Of a DNA stretch of 64,000 bases, positions 25,823 through 33,912 are shown piece by piece; positions within the stretch are counted from its first letter, which is position 1; every line of letters starts with the position of its first letter. The notes beneath the pieces were generated by a model. The model had not been told where the DNA came from and made no database searches. It saw only the letters and a list, made by a program, of their open reading frames with translations. The position numbers and the translations under genes were made by a program. Source of the stretch: Pseudoalteromonas umbrosa (lineage in GTDB: Bacteria > Pseudomonadota > Gammaproteobacteria > Enterobacterales > Alteromonadaceae); contig NZ_JASJUU010000003.1 of the NCBI RefSeq assembly GCF_030125375.1, positions 1,006,247-1,070,246 on the forward strand. Reading direction: 5' to 3'.

Positions 25823-28429
25823 ATGTCTCATTATAAGCCTACAAGGCTTATGGGCTGGTTGTTTACAGGATCACTATTGTATTTGCCCACACAGTGTGTC
25901 GGCGCGCAAGAGATTGAAAAAATATCGGTCACAGGCACGAGGTTAAAGCGTTCAATTCAGTCTGATAGCCCTATTCCCATTGCAAGTATTGACGCAAAAG
26001 TACTTTCGACAATTGGTGCGAATGATGTCAGAGATCTTATCGAAACCTTACCATTTAATGCAGGCGCGCAGAATAATTCAGATAACTTAACGCAAAACTT
26101 TACCGTCGGGACTTCAAATATCAATTTAAGAGGACTAGGCGTCTCTTCTACCTTGGTGTTATTGAATGGCAGGCGGCAAGTGGTGTCTGCGGTTGTAACC
26201 GATCAAGGGGCTAGCTTTGTAGATACTGCGTCACTTATTCCAACCTTGGCAATTCAACGGGTTGAGATCCTCAAAGATGGGGCATCGGCAATTTATGGCT
26301 CAGATGCGGTTGCGGGGGTTGTGAACTTTATTAGTCGAGATGATTTAAACGGCAGTGAAGTGCAGTATGAATATCGCAAACGGATGAGTGATGGCAGTCA
26401 AGATGAGACAAAAGTGGATTTTGTATTTGGCAGTGATACAGGAAGTTCAGGGCATGTTTTGGTCGCAGCAAGTTATTTAGAGAGAAGCAGTTTGGTACTC
26501 TCAGAGGTTGACTGGGTGCAACCTGCATTTAGTAGTTTCGGTAATCCTGGGAGCTTTGTGGTCCCGTCGCTGGCAAATGATGACAACCCTGACGGCCTCA
26601 CCGTTGCAGATCCCAATTGTGTGCAAAATGGTGGGAGTGTGTCCGAGGGCAGCAATGGTAATTCGTTTTGTTTGTTTGATTTTGCCCCTCAAATTACAGC
26701 GGTGCCCAATGAAGACAGGCTACAGCTATACATGCGCACAAAATGGGGATGGAATGATGATACAGAGCTGTGGTTTGAAGCTGGGTTTGCAGATAACGAC
26801 GTATCAAGAGAAGTATCTCCTAGTTTTCCGGTATTGAATGCCCCCAGCGTGTTATCAAGCCATCCTAATAATATCTACGACGAAGACATCTTCTTCCGAG
26901 GTCGTCCATTCGGTGTGGGCAAACCAACGGAGATCAACTTTTATTCGCATCAAACTACCCGTGTTGCATTTGGGATTGATGGGGCCATAGGCACGGATAA
27001 ATTTTGGCAAGTATCCTACGTGAATGCCAAAAATGAGGCGTTTTTAAATCCTAAAGACGTGATAGCAGATAACTTCCAGTTTGCATTGTTTGGGTTTGGC
27101 GGCATTAACTGTCGGCAAGACCTTGGTGTTGTAGCTGGCGCAGGAGAGTGCTTGTATTTTAACCCATTCGATCCGCAAGCAAGTGCCAATGAGCAACTCC
27201 GTAGCTATATCATTGGCGATTATATTGGCAATGTAGAGTCCGAGACGCAAGTTGTTGAGGGCGTTATTGCATTTGATGAACTGATTGAAATGGAGGCAGG
27301 TTTTGCGGCAATGGCGTTTGGTATGCAATATCGAAAAGAGTCCATTCGCTCTGTGTATGATGCCTTGACCCAGCAAGACAGATTCGCATTTTTAATCGGT
27401 AATCAAAATGTTGAAGGCGATCGAGATGTAAAAGCGGTATTTACAGAATTAAGATTACCTATTTTTGAACAGCTCGAGCTTGGCCTTGCACTGCGCTATG
27501 AAGATTATGGCGATTTAGGCGGAGATACCACCGATCCCAAAGTGTCGCTGCTTTGGCATGCCTCTTCTAACCTATCTGTGAGAGGATCTTATAGTACATC
27601 GTTTCGCGCTCCCTCTGTGCATCAGTTAAAAGGAGTACAAACGAATTTTGCTAATATTACAGATCCTAGAGACGGTTCAACGACATTTGGTGGCAATAGA
27701 ACCGTAGGTGACCCTGATTTAGTTCCAGAAACCTCTACAGCGCTGAATATCGGAGGTACTTTTAGCGCAAACCAGTTTGACATGGATATAGACTATTGGC
27801 GCTTTTCGTTTGAAGAGGTCCTGACGCGGGAAAGCCATCAAGCCGTTGTAAACGCATTTGCAGATGATCCTGAACGGGTAATTCGCACATCAGCTGGGAC
27901 AATTTCAATCGTCAATACTCGCTTCATTAATGCTGAAGCCATTGATACATCGGGTATAGATTTTAATATAATATATCAGTGGGATACGCGTTTTGGTCGA
28001 CTCACGCCACAGTTTTCGGGGTCATATATTTTGGAATATGACTTAACGGATAACACCGGTGTGGTTAACGATGGTCTTGGTAGACTTAATCGCAATACAG
28101 TGGGTAACCCGACGCCCAAACTTAAAGGCAGCTTTGGCATAAACTGGCAGTTTGAGGCACACAGTGCCAACGTGTTTTTTCGCCATGTCGCCAGTTACGA
28201 AAATGATGTTACTTTAGAGAAAATAAGCTCGTTTAATACCCTAGATCTTCAATATGAAATTGATTTAGGTGAGGCAATAAAAGTAGGTGTAAATACAAAT
28301 ATTACCGTGGGCGTTGTAAATGTAACGGATAAAGCCCCGCCTTTTGTGGATATTGCGGGCAGCTATGACCCCAGAACAGGCGATCCAAGAGGGCGCAGAG
28401 CGTATATTAAATTAAAAGTTGAGTTTTAA
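25823..28429 (+). CDS. TonB-dependent outer-membrane receptor
   Basis: An 868-residue TonB-dependent receptor. A signal peptide (cleaved near GAQEI) is followed by a TonB-box-like start (EKISVTGTRLKR). The plug domain runs to about residue 170, with VRDLIETLPF and the ASAIYGSDAVAGVVNFI signature. The remaining barrel contains the conserved SYSTSFRAPSVHQL motif and ends RRAYIKLKVEF. The substrate is unknown. A ribosome binding site (ggaggtg) lies just upstream of the ATG. The next gene, a periplasmic binding protein, starts 4 bases after the stop, so the two likely work in one uptake route. Confidence 0.93.
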   Translation: MSHYKPTRLMGWLFTGSLLYLPTQCVGAQEIEKISVTGTRLKRSIQSDSPIPIASIDAKVLSTIGANDVRDLIETLPFNAGAQNNSDNLTQNFTVGTSNINLRGLGVSSTLVLLNGRRQVVSAVVTDQGASFVDTASLIPTLAIQRVEILKDGASAIYGSDAVAGVVNFISRDDLNGSEVQYEYRKRMSDGSQDETKVDFVFGSDTGSSGHVLVAASYLERSSLVLSEVDWVQPAFSSFGNPGSFVVPSLANDDNPDGLTVADPNCVQNGGSVSEGSNGNSFCLFDFAPQITAVPNEDRLQLYMRTKWGWNDDTELWFEAGFADNDVSREVSPSFPVLNAPSVLSSHPNNIYDEDIFFRGRPFGVGKPTEINFYSHQTTRVAFGIDGAIGTDKFWQVSYVNAKNEAFLNPKDVIADNFQFALFGFGGINCRQDLGVVAGAGECLYFNPFDPQASANEQLRSYIIGDYIGNVESETQVVEGVIAFDELIEMEAGFAAMAFGMQYRKESIRSVYDALTQQDRFAFLIGNQNVEGDRDVKAVFTELRLPIFEQLELGLALRYEDYGDLGGDTTDPKVSLLWHASSNLSVRGSYSTSFRAPSVHQLKGVQTNFANITDPRDGSTTFGGNRTVGDPDLVPETSTALNIGGTFSANQFDMDIDYWRFSFEEVLTRESHQAVVNAFADDPERVIRTSAGTISIVNTRFINAEAIDTSGIDFNIIYQWDTRFGRLTPQFSGSYILEYDLTDNTGVVNDGLGRLNRNTVGNPTPKLKGSFGINWQFEAHSANVFFRHVASYENDVTLEKISSFNTLDLQYEIDLGEAIKVGVNTNITVGVVNVTDKAPPFVDIAGSYDPRTGDPRGRRAYIKLKVEF

Positions 28430-28432
28430 GTT

Positions 28433-29257
28433 GTGATGATGAGTTGGCGTGCAATGGCTGGGCACTTTTTCAAGGTAACATGTCAATGTGGCAACTTGTC
28501 AGCCTATCTCGCTGTGTGTTTATTACTGCTGTTAAGTCATCAAGCACTCGCAGCACGCGTATTACAGTTTGTGACGTTAGAATATCCTCCCTACCAATAT
28601 TTAGAAGGTAATCAGCCTAAAGGCGTCGGCATTGCTATGGTTAATGAGATATTCGAGCGCATGGATAAGCCCATTGCAGTTCGATTTATGCCATGGGGTA
28701 GGGCAATTAGAGAGATCCAAACGGGCCATGCAGATGGCATCTTCACAATTTACAGCTCTAAAGCGCGAAAAAAAACCATGCTGTTCTCTGAGCAAGTATT
28801 GATCAATCAATCGGTGTCTATTTTTAGTAAACGAGATAGCAAGTTAAACCTGACTGGCACAATAGATGAGTTAAGTGAGTTAAGTGTAGGCTTGGTCAGA
28901 AATGTCAGTTACGGCTTTGAAATTGACCAAGCAATTAAACAAGGACAGATCCATAAAATCGTTGAAGCAAACTCAGGGATGCAAAGCTTTAAACTACTAT
29001 TGGCTGGCCGTGTTGATATCGTAATAAGTAATCAGTTGGGTGGGGCGGATATATTACGTCGACTTGATATTCAAAATGAAATTAAACGGCATACAGAATA
29101 CGCATACGCTATCCCAAGTTATTTCGCATTTCCAAAAACCAGGCGCGGAGAAAAGCTGAAAAAGCGCTTTGATGACACCTTGTCGCAAATGAAAGCAGAC
29201 GGCACCTATCAAGCAGTATTGCAACAGGCGTTGGATTGCACAGGAAGTGAATGTTGA
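28433..29257 (+). CDS. Periplasmic solute-binding protein (family 3, amino-acid type)
   Basis: A 274-residue protein with signal peptide (cleavage after SHQALA) and the family-3 extracellular solute-binding fold. The mature start is RVLQFVTLEYPPYQYLEG, followed by GVGIAMVNEIFERM and the later LSELSVGLVRNVSYGFE. Three starts are possible (GTG 28433, ATG 28436, ATG 28439), none clearly better. No permease or ATPase gene is nearby, so it may serve as a sensor or ligand carrier for the TonB receptor just upstream, or its ABC partners are elsewhere. Confidence 0.88.
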   Translation: MMMSWRAMAGHFFKVTCQCGNLSAYLAVCLLLLLSHQALAARVLQFVTLEYPPYQYLEGNQPKGVGIAMVNEIFERMDKPIAVRFMPWGRAIREIQTGHADGIFTIYSSKARKKTMLFSEQVLINQSVSIFSKRDSKLNLTGTIDELSELSVGLVRNVSYGFEIDQAIKQGQIHKIVEANSGMQSFKLLLAGRVDIVISNQLGGADILRRLDIQNEIKRHTEYAYAIPSYFAFPKTRRGEKLKKRFDDTLSQMKADGTYQAVLQQALDCTGSEC

Positions 29258-29466
29258 TACAGAGTGTCGTTCTCCTATTAGATTTATGGCTTTGCGGAGT
29301 GGATTTATTAAATCATTTGAGTGTTTGTTATGAGAGAGGAAGAGATGGTGGCCCTAACTCACATTTGGACAATTTCGAGTTAGGGCGAATGTGTGCTTTA
29401 TGCCAATCTAAAGTGGCGCATCATGTCAAAAGTAGACCTTAGCTATTAATCATAATGTTAGCTACG

Positions 29467-29859
29467 TTACACTTTAGAAAAAGCACTTTTTCGTTGCAAA
29501 TCCCCACCACAATATGGGCAGGCTAATGAAGTTGTAAGAATCGTTCTACCGCACCCTTTACAATCGCTCTTTTCTTTAGTGTTGACTCGCCCGTCTGCTT
29601 TTCCATCCATTAGATCCACTTTTTCTATATATTTTTTCAAATCGTTTTCGGTTAAGCCCGAATGATCTTTAAGCAATGTCCACATAGCCATAGTGACGAG
29701 CTTTAATTGTTCATGACGGCGTTCTAATTCCTTTAACCGCGCGTCGTTTGTAGATATTTTTCCATCTTGATATTTATCTTTTTCAAGATTACTTCGAAGT
29801 CCATCTTGTACTTCACCGATCTGTCGTTGCTGAAACATGTCCCAGATAAAATCGATCAT
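29467..29859 (-). CDS. Coiled-coil protein with C-terminal zinc ribbon
   Basis: A 130-residue cytoplasmic protein. Residues about 38-60 are charged and helical (ARLKELERRHEQLKL). The C-terminus carries a four-Cys zinc ribbon (CKGCGRTILTTSLACPYCGG, about residues 99-118). The specific function is unknown. Its upstream 140 bases are a near copy of the region upstream of the YidD-like gene at 30076, ending in the transposon end motif, so both genes may share a duplicated promoter segment. Confidence 0.75.
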   Translation of the reverse strand: MIDFIWDMFQQRQIGEVQDGLRSNLEKDKYQDGKISTNDARLKELERRHEQLKLVTMAMWTLLKDHSGLTENDLKKYIEKVDLMDGKADGRVNTKEKSDCKGCGRTILTTSLACPYCGGDLQRKSAFSKV

Positions 29860-29880
29860 ATTGACTTCTCTTTAGTAGCT

Positions 29881-30022
29881 AACAATTTTATAGTGCGCAC
29901 GTCGTGCATCTTTCTGCCGGTGACACACTCATGTATTTAATAAATGTACTTTTAACAAATAACATAATGTATTGCCAACTATAAATTTTTTGGTGCTAAT
30001 AGAGTGTGTGCCTGTCCTATTT
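29881..30022. repeat. 140-bp dispersed repeat, copy 1, ending in the GTGCCTGTCC motif
   Basis: This stretch (aacaattttatagtgcg ... gtgcctgtcctattt) matches 30456-30598 over its whole length at roughly 75-80% by eye, with the best-kept parts at both ends and at taacaaataac. It lies directly upstream of the zinc-ribbon gene, and the second copy lies directly upstream of the YidD-like gene. Its outer end carries the motif found at the ends of the REP-type transposon at 33913-35185. Confidence 0.75.
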
Positions 30023-30075
30023 CACATTTGGTTATTTGGTTCTTACGCACCCGACTTTAATTGCCTTCTTATGTT

Positions 30076-30435
30076 TTAAAACAACGAACAATCACATGGT
30101 AAATCTGGTAAGTCGCAGCCTTTCTTTGGTATACAGTTTCCCACTTCACACGCTGCTGAAGGATCACAACAGTCATACCATGTATCTTTTTTATTCTTAT
30201 CTTTAGGTTTCTTCTTGTCATTATCTGATAGTTGTTTGTATGCTGCTTTACACTCATTAAATCGAGCTTTTATCAAAGGGTAACTAGTCCATAATCCGCA
30301 TTTAATTATTATCTTTTTAACTGCTTCAGAGCACGAGTCTCCCTTGTTCAAAGCTGCATGGGCACAACAAAAACCCTTATAAGGAGATAAATAATTTTGA
30401 TAGAAGTTAATTAGTACTAAAACGAATGACTTCAC
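30076..30435 (-). CDS. YidD-like protein with Cys-rich C-terminal tail
   Basis: The N-terminal 70 residues match the YidD (membrane protein insertion efficiency factor) pattern: VLINFYQNYLSPYKGFCC, then DSCSEAVKKIIIKCGLW and a later RFNEC. YidD helps the Sec/YidC system insert membrane proteins and is normally encoded beside rnpA and yidC; this copy is far from those genes. The rest is unlike YidD: a Lys-rich linker (KKKPKDKNKK), then a tail with eight cysteines in about 30 residues (DCCDPSAACEVGNCIPKKGC and on). It is probably a paralogue in a mobile context. The function of the tail is unknown. Confidence 0.72.
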   Translation of the reverse strand: MKSFVLVLINFYQNYLSPYKGFCCAHAALNKGDSCSEAVKKIIIKCGLWTSYPLIKARFNECKAAYKQLSDNDKKKPKDKNKKDTWYDCCDPSAACEVGNCIPKKGCDLPDLPCDCSLF

Positions 30436-30455
30436 TAAACATCCTTTTAAAACAT

Positions 30456-30598
30456 AACAATCTTATAGTGCGAGTGTTGCGTATTTATCTTCCTATGTCA
30501 CGCACATGTATTTAAAAAGTCTTCTTTTAACAAATAACCTAATGCATTGCCAACTAGAAATATTTTGAGTGCTAAGAGAATTTGTGCCTGTCCCATTT
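30456..30598. repeat. 140-bp dispersed repeat, copy 2, ending in the GTGCCTGTCC motif
   Basis: This is the second copy of the repeat described at 29881-30022. It begins at aacaatcttatagtgcg, 20 bases upstream of the YidD-like start, and ends with gaatttgtgcctgtcccattt. No open reading frame is shared by the two copies, so it behaves as a non-coding mobile or regulatory segment. Confidence 0.75.
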
Positions 30599-30620
30599 GG
30601 TTTTATAATTATCGACTAAG

Positions 30621-30649
30621 GAGCGCAAACCAAGCTTTTTGCGCTCTTT
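30621..30649. terminator. Hairpin downstream of the P450 operon
   Basis: GAGCGCAAA pairs with TTTGCGCTC around a short loop (CCAAGCTT) and is followed by TTT on the plus strand and preceded by CTTAG. It may end transcription from the minus-strand P450 operon or be a leftover terminator. T-tracts are weak on the minus side. Confidence 0.45.
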
Positions 30650-30719
30650 CTCGATGATGTTGTTAGTAGTCCAGAGGCCAAATATCAATAACTATTTGGA
30701 TCTTTAATTACTAGGCGCA

Positions 30720-30900
30720 AAATAAATAGGACAAACACTTTTCTTTATTCTGTTGGCTAAGCTCTTTTTTTCAATAAAAGTGACTGTTTGTCTCCCAATA
30801 CTGAATCGAACATACGCATGGCTTCAGCTTGATGCAAGCCACACAATTTAGCATCAAAATGTTTTAGCCAATACACTGCCGTGCTCGCCATCATATGATA
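30720..30900 (-). pseudogene. Duplicated 3' end of the P450 gene
   Basis: Bases 30720-30900 repeat 30906-31086 almost exactly (a handful of substitutions, period 186 bases). The copied segment starts in the transposon-like end motif (ggacaaacac against ggacagacac) and includes the last 45-50 codons of the cytochrome P450 gene. It has no start and cannot be expressed alone. The P450 gene upstream is complete, so this is a recent tandem duplication of the tail. Confidence 0.9.
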
Positions 30901-30942
30901 TTGGGAAATAAATAGGACAGACACTTTTCTTTATTCTGTTGG

Positions 30943-32229
30943 CTAAGCTCTTTTTTTCAATAAAAGTGACTGTTTGTCCCCCAATACTGAATCGAACATA
31001 CGCATGGCTTCAGCTTGATGCGAGCCACACAATTTAGCATCAAAATGTTTTAGCCAATACACTGCCGTGCTCGCCATCATATGATTTGCGAAGGCACTGC
31101 CAGGACACTTTGAGTTTCCTACACCATATACAAATAGCGAAGGGCGCTTGTTACTTTTTGTATGACCAAAGGCCTTGCAAAAACGTGATGGGTCAAATTT
31201 GTTTGGCTCACTAAAATTCTTCTCGTCTTGGTGGTGTATTTGCGAAATAAAACCCAACCAATGTCCCTTAGGCACGACAAACTTTTTTCCATCAGTTCCT
31301 TGAATCTTGATATCAGATTCTACCAACCTATAAATGGGTTTATTTCCGCGCAATCTAAGCACTTCTTTGATAAGGGGCAATATATCAAAACTGGGGGTAG
31401 TTCTAATTTCATTAGCATAGGAAGGATGCTGGACAAGTGTTCGATAAAACGATTGCATCGAAGGCAATATATTCGACAGTGAACCCCATAAAAAATATAG
31501 CAATACCTTTGCCTTGTCCTCTTGATTGATCATTGGACTGCTAAACAACCCTATCTTTAACGATTGTATAAGTGGAGTTTGCGCCTCAGCAAGGACTTGT
31601 TCAAACCGTAAAAGCAGCTTTTCTTTAGCGCAGCTTGCGTCATTTGCAGCTTGCTTACAATCAGCACCGGTCGGTGACAAGCTTTCACTAAAGCTAAAAT
31701 AATCAGCAATAGCTTGGTCGCTCGCTAAAGGTTTACCAAAAAGTGAATATAGGCTTGCCTTTATCATGGTATTAAGTTGCAGTTCGGCCAACTCAACTTC
31801 ACAATAATTCTGTGTATTTAAATAGCGCTCAGCAAATTTCTGACATTCAAAATTGAGTCTTTCATCATAACGTGCTTTTGTGATTGCTAACTTTTGCCCT
31901 TTTAGTGCGAGTACAAAGTCTCGATTCATTTGTGCAATTTGTTGCTCATCGCAAAATACATTGTCAATTTCAAATTGACTCCTTACCTCTACAAGCTCAG
32001 GGTTAATATTCATCTTATTTTTTGCTACGACGTCACTGAACAGATCTGACTCCTGAACTAATGTGATTTTTGGCCCACCAAAAATAGACAGTGTGAATAT
32101 GTTTCCAAACTGAGCCATGCACGATTTAATATAATCAACCAAATTTAGGCCATTCATTTGGCTTACGTCGGTCAATGCAACATGCACTGGTTGCTCAAAA
32201 CTATTTTGATTTTGTTCAACTAGATTCAC
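30943..32229 (-). CDS. Cytochrome P450 (CYP7/8-like heme motif) of the peptide gene cluster
   Basis: A 428-residue heme monooxygenase. The I-to-K helix ExxR is EVLR at about residue 287. A PxRF-like DPSRF follows, and the heme-binding loop is YGVGNSKCPG with the Cys ligand near 373. This loop has the shape seen in CYP7/CYP8 enzymes (FGxGxxxCPG) rather than the usual bacterial FGxGxHxCxG. The start is a GTG at 32229. It is the last gene of a minus-strand set: GRDP-like gene, 42-residue peptide gene, methyltransferase, P450, with gaps of 37 bases or less before it. An oxidation of the encoded peptide or of a small product is inferred. Its 3' end has been duplicated downstream. Confidence 0.87.
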   Translation of the reverse strand: MNLVEQNQNSFEQPVHVALTDVSQMNGLNLVDYIKSCMAQFGNIFTLSIFGGPKITLVQESDLFSDVVAKNKMNINPELVEVRSQFEIDNVFCDEQQIAQMNRDFVLALKGQKLAITKARYDERLNFECQKFAERYLNTQNYCEVELAELQLNTMIKASLYSLFGKPLASDQAIADYFSFSESLSPTGADCKQAANDASCAKEKLLLRFEQVLAEAQTPLIQSLKIGLFSSPMINQEDKAKVLLYFLWGSLSNILPSMQSFYRTLVQHPSYANEIRTTPSFDILPLIKEVLRLRGNKPIYRLVESDIKIQGTDGKKFVVPKGHWLGFISQIHHQDEKNFSEPNKFDPSRFCKAFGHTKSNKRPSLFVYGVGNSKCPGSAFANHMMASTAVYWLKHFDAKLCGSHQAEAMRMFDSVLGDKQSLLLKKRA

Positions 32230-32266
32230 AGCTAACCCCGTTACTTATATCCAGTTTTTTGGAGCA

Positions 32267-33016
32267 CTAAGCAATAAAGCTTTTTTCAGCTACAACAAAA
32301 ATTTGTGCCGAATTATTGGTTAAAGCTGAGCCTGCCCAGTCGCCGTGCCATTCCAAAGGTACTAAGCCACACATTTCGAGCATGTGAGTTAGTTCAGAGG
32401 CATTATAGAGACGCACCTTAAACTCATAGCTATATTCTTCGCCTTTTATTTTTAGCGCACGTTTGGTTGTTAATATTTTACTGTGTGGATCGTATTGTTT
32501 ATCCAAGCCTTTGAATTGACGCGCAATACCATTTTTACTTTCCTTAACTGCCGCTGACTCACCGTTGAGGACATTTAACAACAGACGCCCGCCGGGTTTA
32601 AGTGCGGATGACATTTCTTGCATCACCTGCAAGTTAGTCTTATCGTCAAAGTAGCCAAACGAGCTAAAAACGTTAAATATTCTGTCGTACTTTTCCTTAA
32701 ACTTGAGATCTCGCATATCCCCTTGCATAAAATTGACGGAAAGGCCGGCGTTTTTTGCAAACTGTTGGGCTCGTTCAATAAACGAAGCATTGTAATCTAA
32801 TGCATCAATCTCAAACCCTTGCTCAGCCAATAACTTTGCATGACGTCCAGTACCACAGGGAATATCGAGTATTTTCATACCCTTTTCTAATGCTAGAAAG
32901 CTTTGAATTTGCTTCGCTTGTTGCTGGTTTAACATTAGGTCAAAAGAAGCACTCTCTAAATGGTCTGTAATTAAGGGATTAAAAGCGCGCTCGTAATCAA
33001 AAAGAAATTCAGACAA
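32267..33016 (-). CDS. Class I SAM-dependent methyltransferase of the peptide gene cluster
   Basis: A 249-residue methyltransferase with a Rossmann-type SAM site: motif I ILDIPCGTGRHAKLLAEQG (about 49-67), an acidic end of strand 2 (IDALDYN), then NFMQGDMRDLKF, and motif IV-VI LKPGGRLLLNVLNGE. No start codon other than TTG at 33016 fits; it has agaggt 9 bases upstream, and an in-frame stop lies just before it. It sits between the 42-residue peptide gene (72-base gap) and the P450 gene (37-base gap). It could methylate the peptide, its product, or an unrelated acceptor. Confidence 0.85.
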   Translation of the reverse strand: MSEFLFDYERAFNPLITDHLESASFDLMLNQQQAKQIQSFLALEKGMKILDIPCGTGRHAKLLAEQGFEIDALDYNASFIERAQQFAKNAGLSVNFMQGDMRDLKFKEKYDRIFNVFSSFGYFDDKTNLQVMQEMSSALKPGGRLLLNVLNGESAAVKESKNGIARQFKGLDKQYDPHSKILTTKRALKIKGEEYSYEFKVRLYNASELTHMLEMCGLVPLEWHGDWAGSALTNNSAQIFVVAEKSFIA

Positions 33017-33088
33017 ATTCTACTACCTCTTACATTTATCATTGCAACCAGCAATAGACTGTACTAATGTGGTACAGCCTTATTCAAT

Positions 33089-33217
33089 TTATTTGTTGTT
33101 TTGGCCAACATTAGGCTTTCTATCAATGAGACAAATAACACATCCACAGAATCTTGCGCCCTTGTTACGCTCTAGGTTTTTGTTTACAAGTGAATTGATG
33201 ATTTGTGATTTATTCAT
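33089..33217 (-). CDS. 42-residue Cys-containing peptide (candidate RiPP-type precursor)
   Basis: The ATG at 33217 has a strong ribosome binding site (ggagag, about 5 bases upstream) and encodes MNKSQIINSLVNKNLERNKG followed by ARFCGCVICLIDRKPNVGQN and NK. The frame is open further upstream but overlaps the GRDP-like gene, and only this start has a binding site. The first half is polar and helix-prone, like a leader. The second half holds a compact CxCxxC motif beside hydrophobic residues. It lies inside the operon, 22 bases after the GRDP-like gene and 72 before the methyltransferase. It could be a precursor peptide modified by the methyltransferase or P450, or a small metal-binding protein. 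No known precursor family is recognised. Confidence 0.65.
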   Translation of the reverse strand: MNKSQIINSLVNKNLERNKGARFCGCVICLIDRKPNVGQNNK

Positions 33218-33239
33218 GATCTCTCCAAAAAATGGTTGA

Positions 33240-33761
33240 TTAGTATTTTCTAAGGTTTTTAATGTTTTGCTCAGAGTAGATCTCTGGATATTCCTGATAC
33301 CACTTGAGCAAAGTGTTTTCGCCCAAAGCATCATATACGTACGAGTATTGAGCCTCTAACTCGGCCTTACGCTCGCTTATAAATACACTTTGGGCGTTAT
33401 CATAGTCACTTTTCATTTGCTCTTTTTCGCGTAATGTTGTCGGGCTATGATGTAAAAACTCACCAAAAAATTGAAGACAAAAAGCCTCATAATCTCGAGT
33501 AAACAGAATAAAGGTGTGCCACATTTCATCGATGATTAAAATTTCCTTATGCACATAGATTTCTGGGCCTGACTCATTTGAAGCTTGGTGCATTAACCAC
33601 AGTAACTTTTTCATCTCTTCGAAAATGGCAGCGGACTCATCTCTGGACACATCGAACGATTCAGTAAATTTGTCAATAACATTGTCATTTTGATATGTCA
33701 TCACGTTTGAGTATCGTTGTTGTCTCTCGATCGAATGAGAGAAGTTATGTAGATTATCCAT
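33240..33761 (-). CDS. GRDP-like (glycine-rich-domain-containing, DUF1399-related) protein
   Basis: A 173-residue soluble protein. Residues about 65-105 contain IDEMWHTFILFTRDYEAFC and FFGEFLHHSP. These match the pattern 'D.MWH.HIL.T..Y..FC...G.F.HH.P' of glycine-rich domain-containing proteins, whose biochemical role is unclear although the His pattern suggests metal binding. It is the first gene of the minus-strand operon with the 42-residue peptide, methyltransferase and P450. In that setting it might bind a substrate or metal for the pathway; this is inferred. Confidence 0.75.
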   Translation of the reverse strand: MDNLHNFSHSIERQQRYSNVMTYQNDNVIDKFTESFDVSRDESAAIFEEMKKLLWLMHQASNESGPEIYVHKEILIIDEMWHTFILFTRDYEAFCLQFFGEFLHHSPTTLREKEQMKSDYDNAQSVFISERKAELEAQYSYVYDALGENTLLKWYQEYPEIYSEQNIKNLRKY

Positions 33762-33912
33762 GTTGCTCTGCTGTGTAGCCCTTTGTCTGGTAGGTTTATT
33801 TAATCAACCGAGAGGCGCAGCCTCAACTGGCATAAATAACAGTTATGAGGAAATACTAAAGGAGTTAAGTTATAAGTTAGACGGATAGGAGTTAAGTTAT
33901 AGAGTTAAGTTA
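33762..33912. other. Upstream region of the peptide operon with GAGTTAAGTTATA direct repeats
   Basis: The region between the GRDP-like start and the left end of the transposon holds three near-perfect direct repeats of GAGTTAAGTTATA (about 33862-33874, 33889-33901 and 33902-33914). The third runs into the transposon end motif TAGGACAGGCAC. The repeats may be an operator for the operon or slippage at the insertion site. Confidence 0.5.

Noticed and set aside
29251..29442. A 63-codon plus-strand frame after the binding-protein gene
   Set aside because: It overlaps the previous stop, has no ribosome binding site and no coding pattern; the hydrophobic start arises by chance.
29881..30598. Reading the two 140-bp repeats as integron attC sites
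   Set aside because: They have a GTTAGCT/GTTATGT-like end next to a start codon, but no matching outer arm could be found, so the attC fold is not supported.
33089..33217. Identifying the 42-residue peptide as a mycofactocin or PQQ precursor
   Set aside because: The core lacks the MftA IDGMCGVY ending and the PqqA Glu-Tyr pair, and no radical SAM partner is present.
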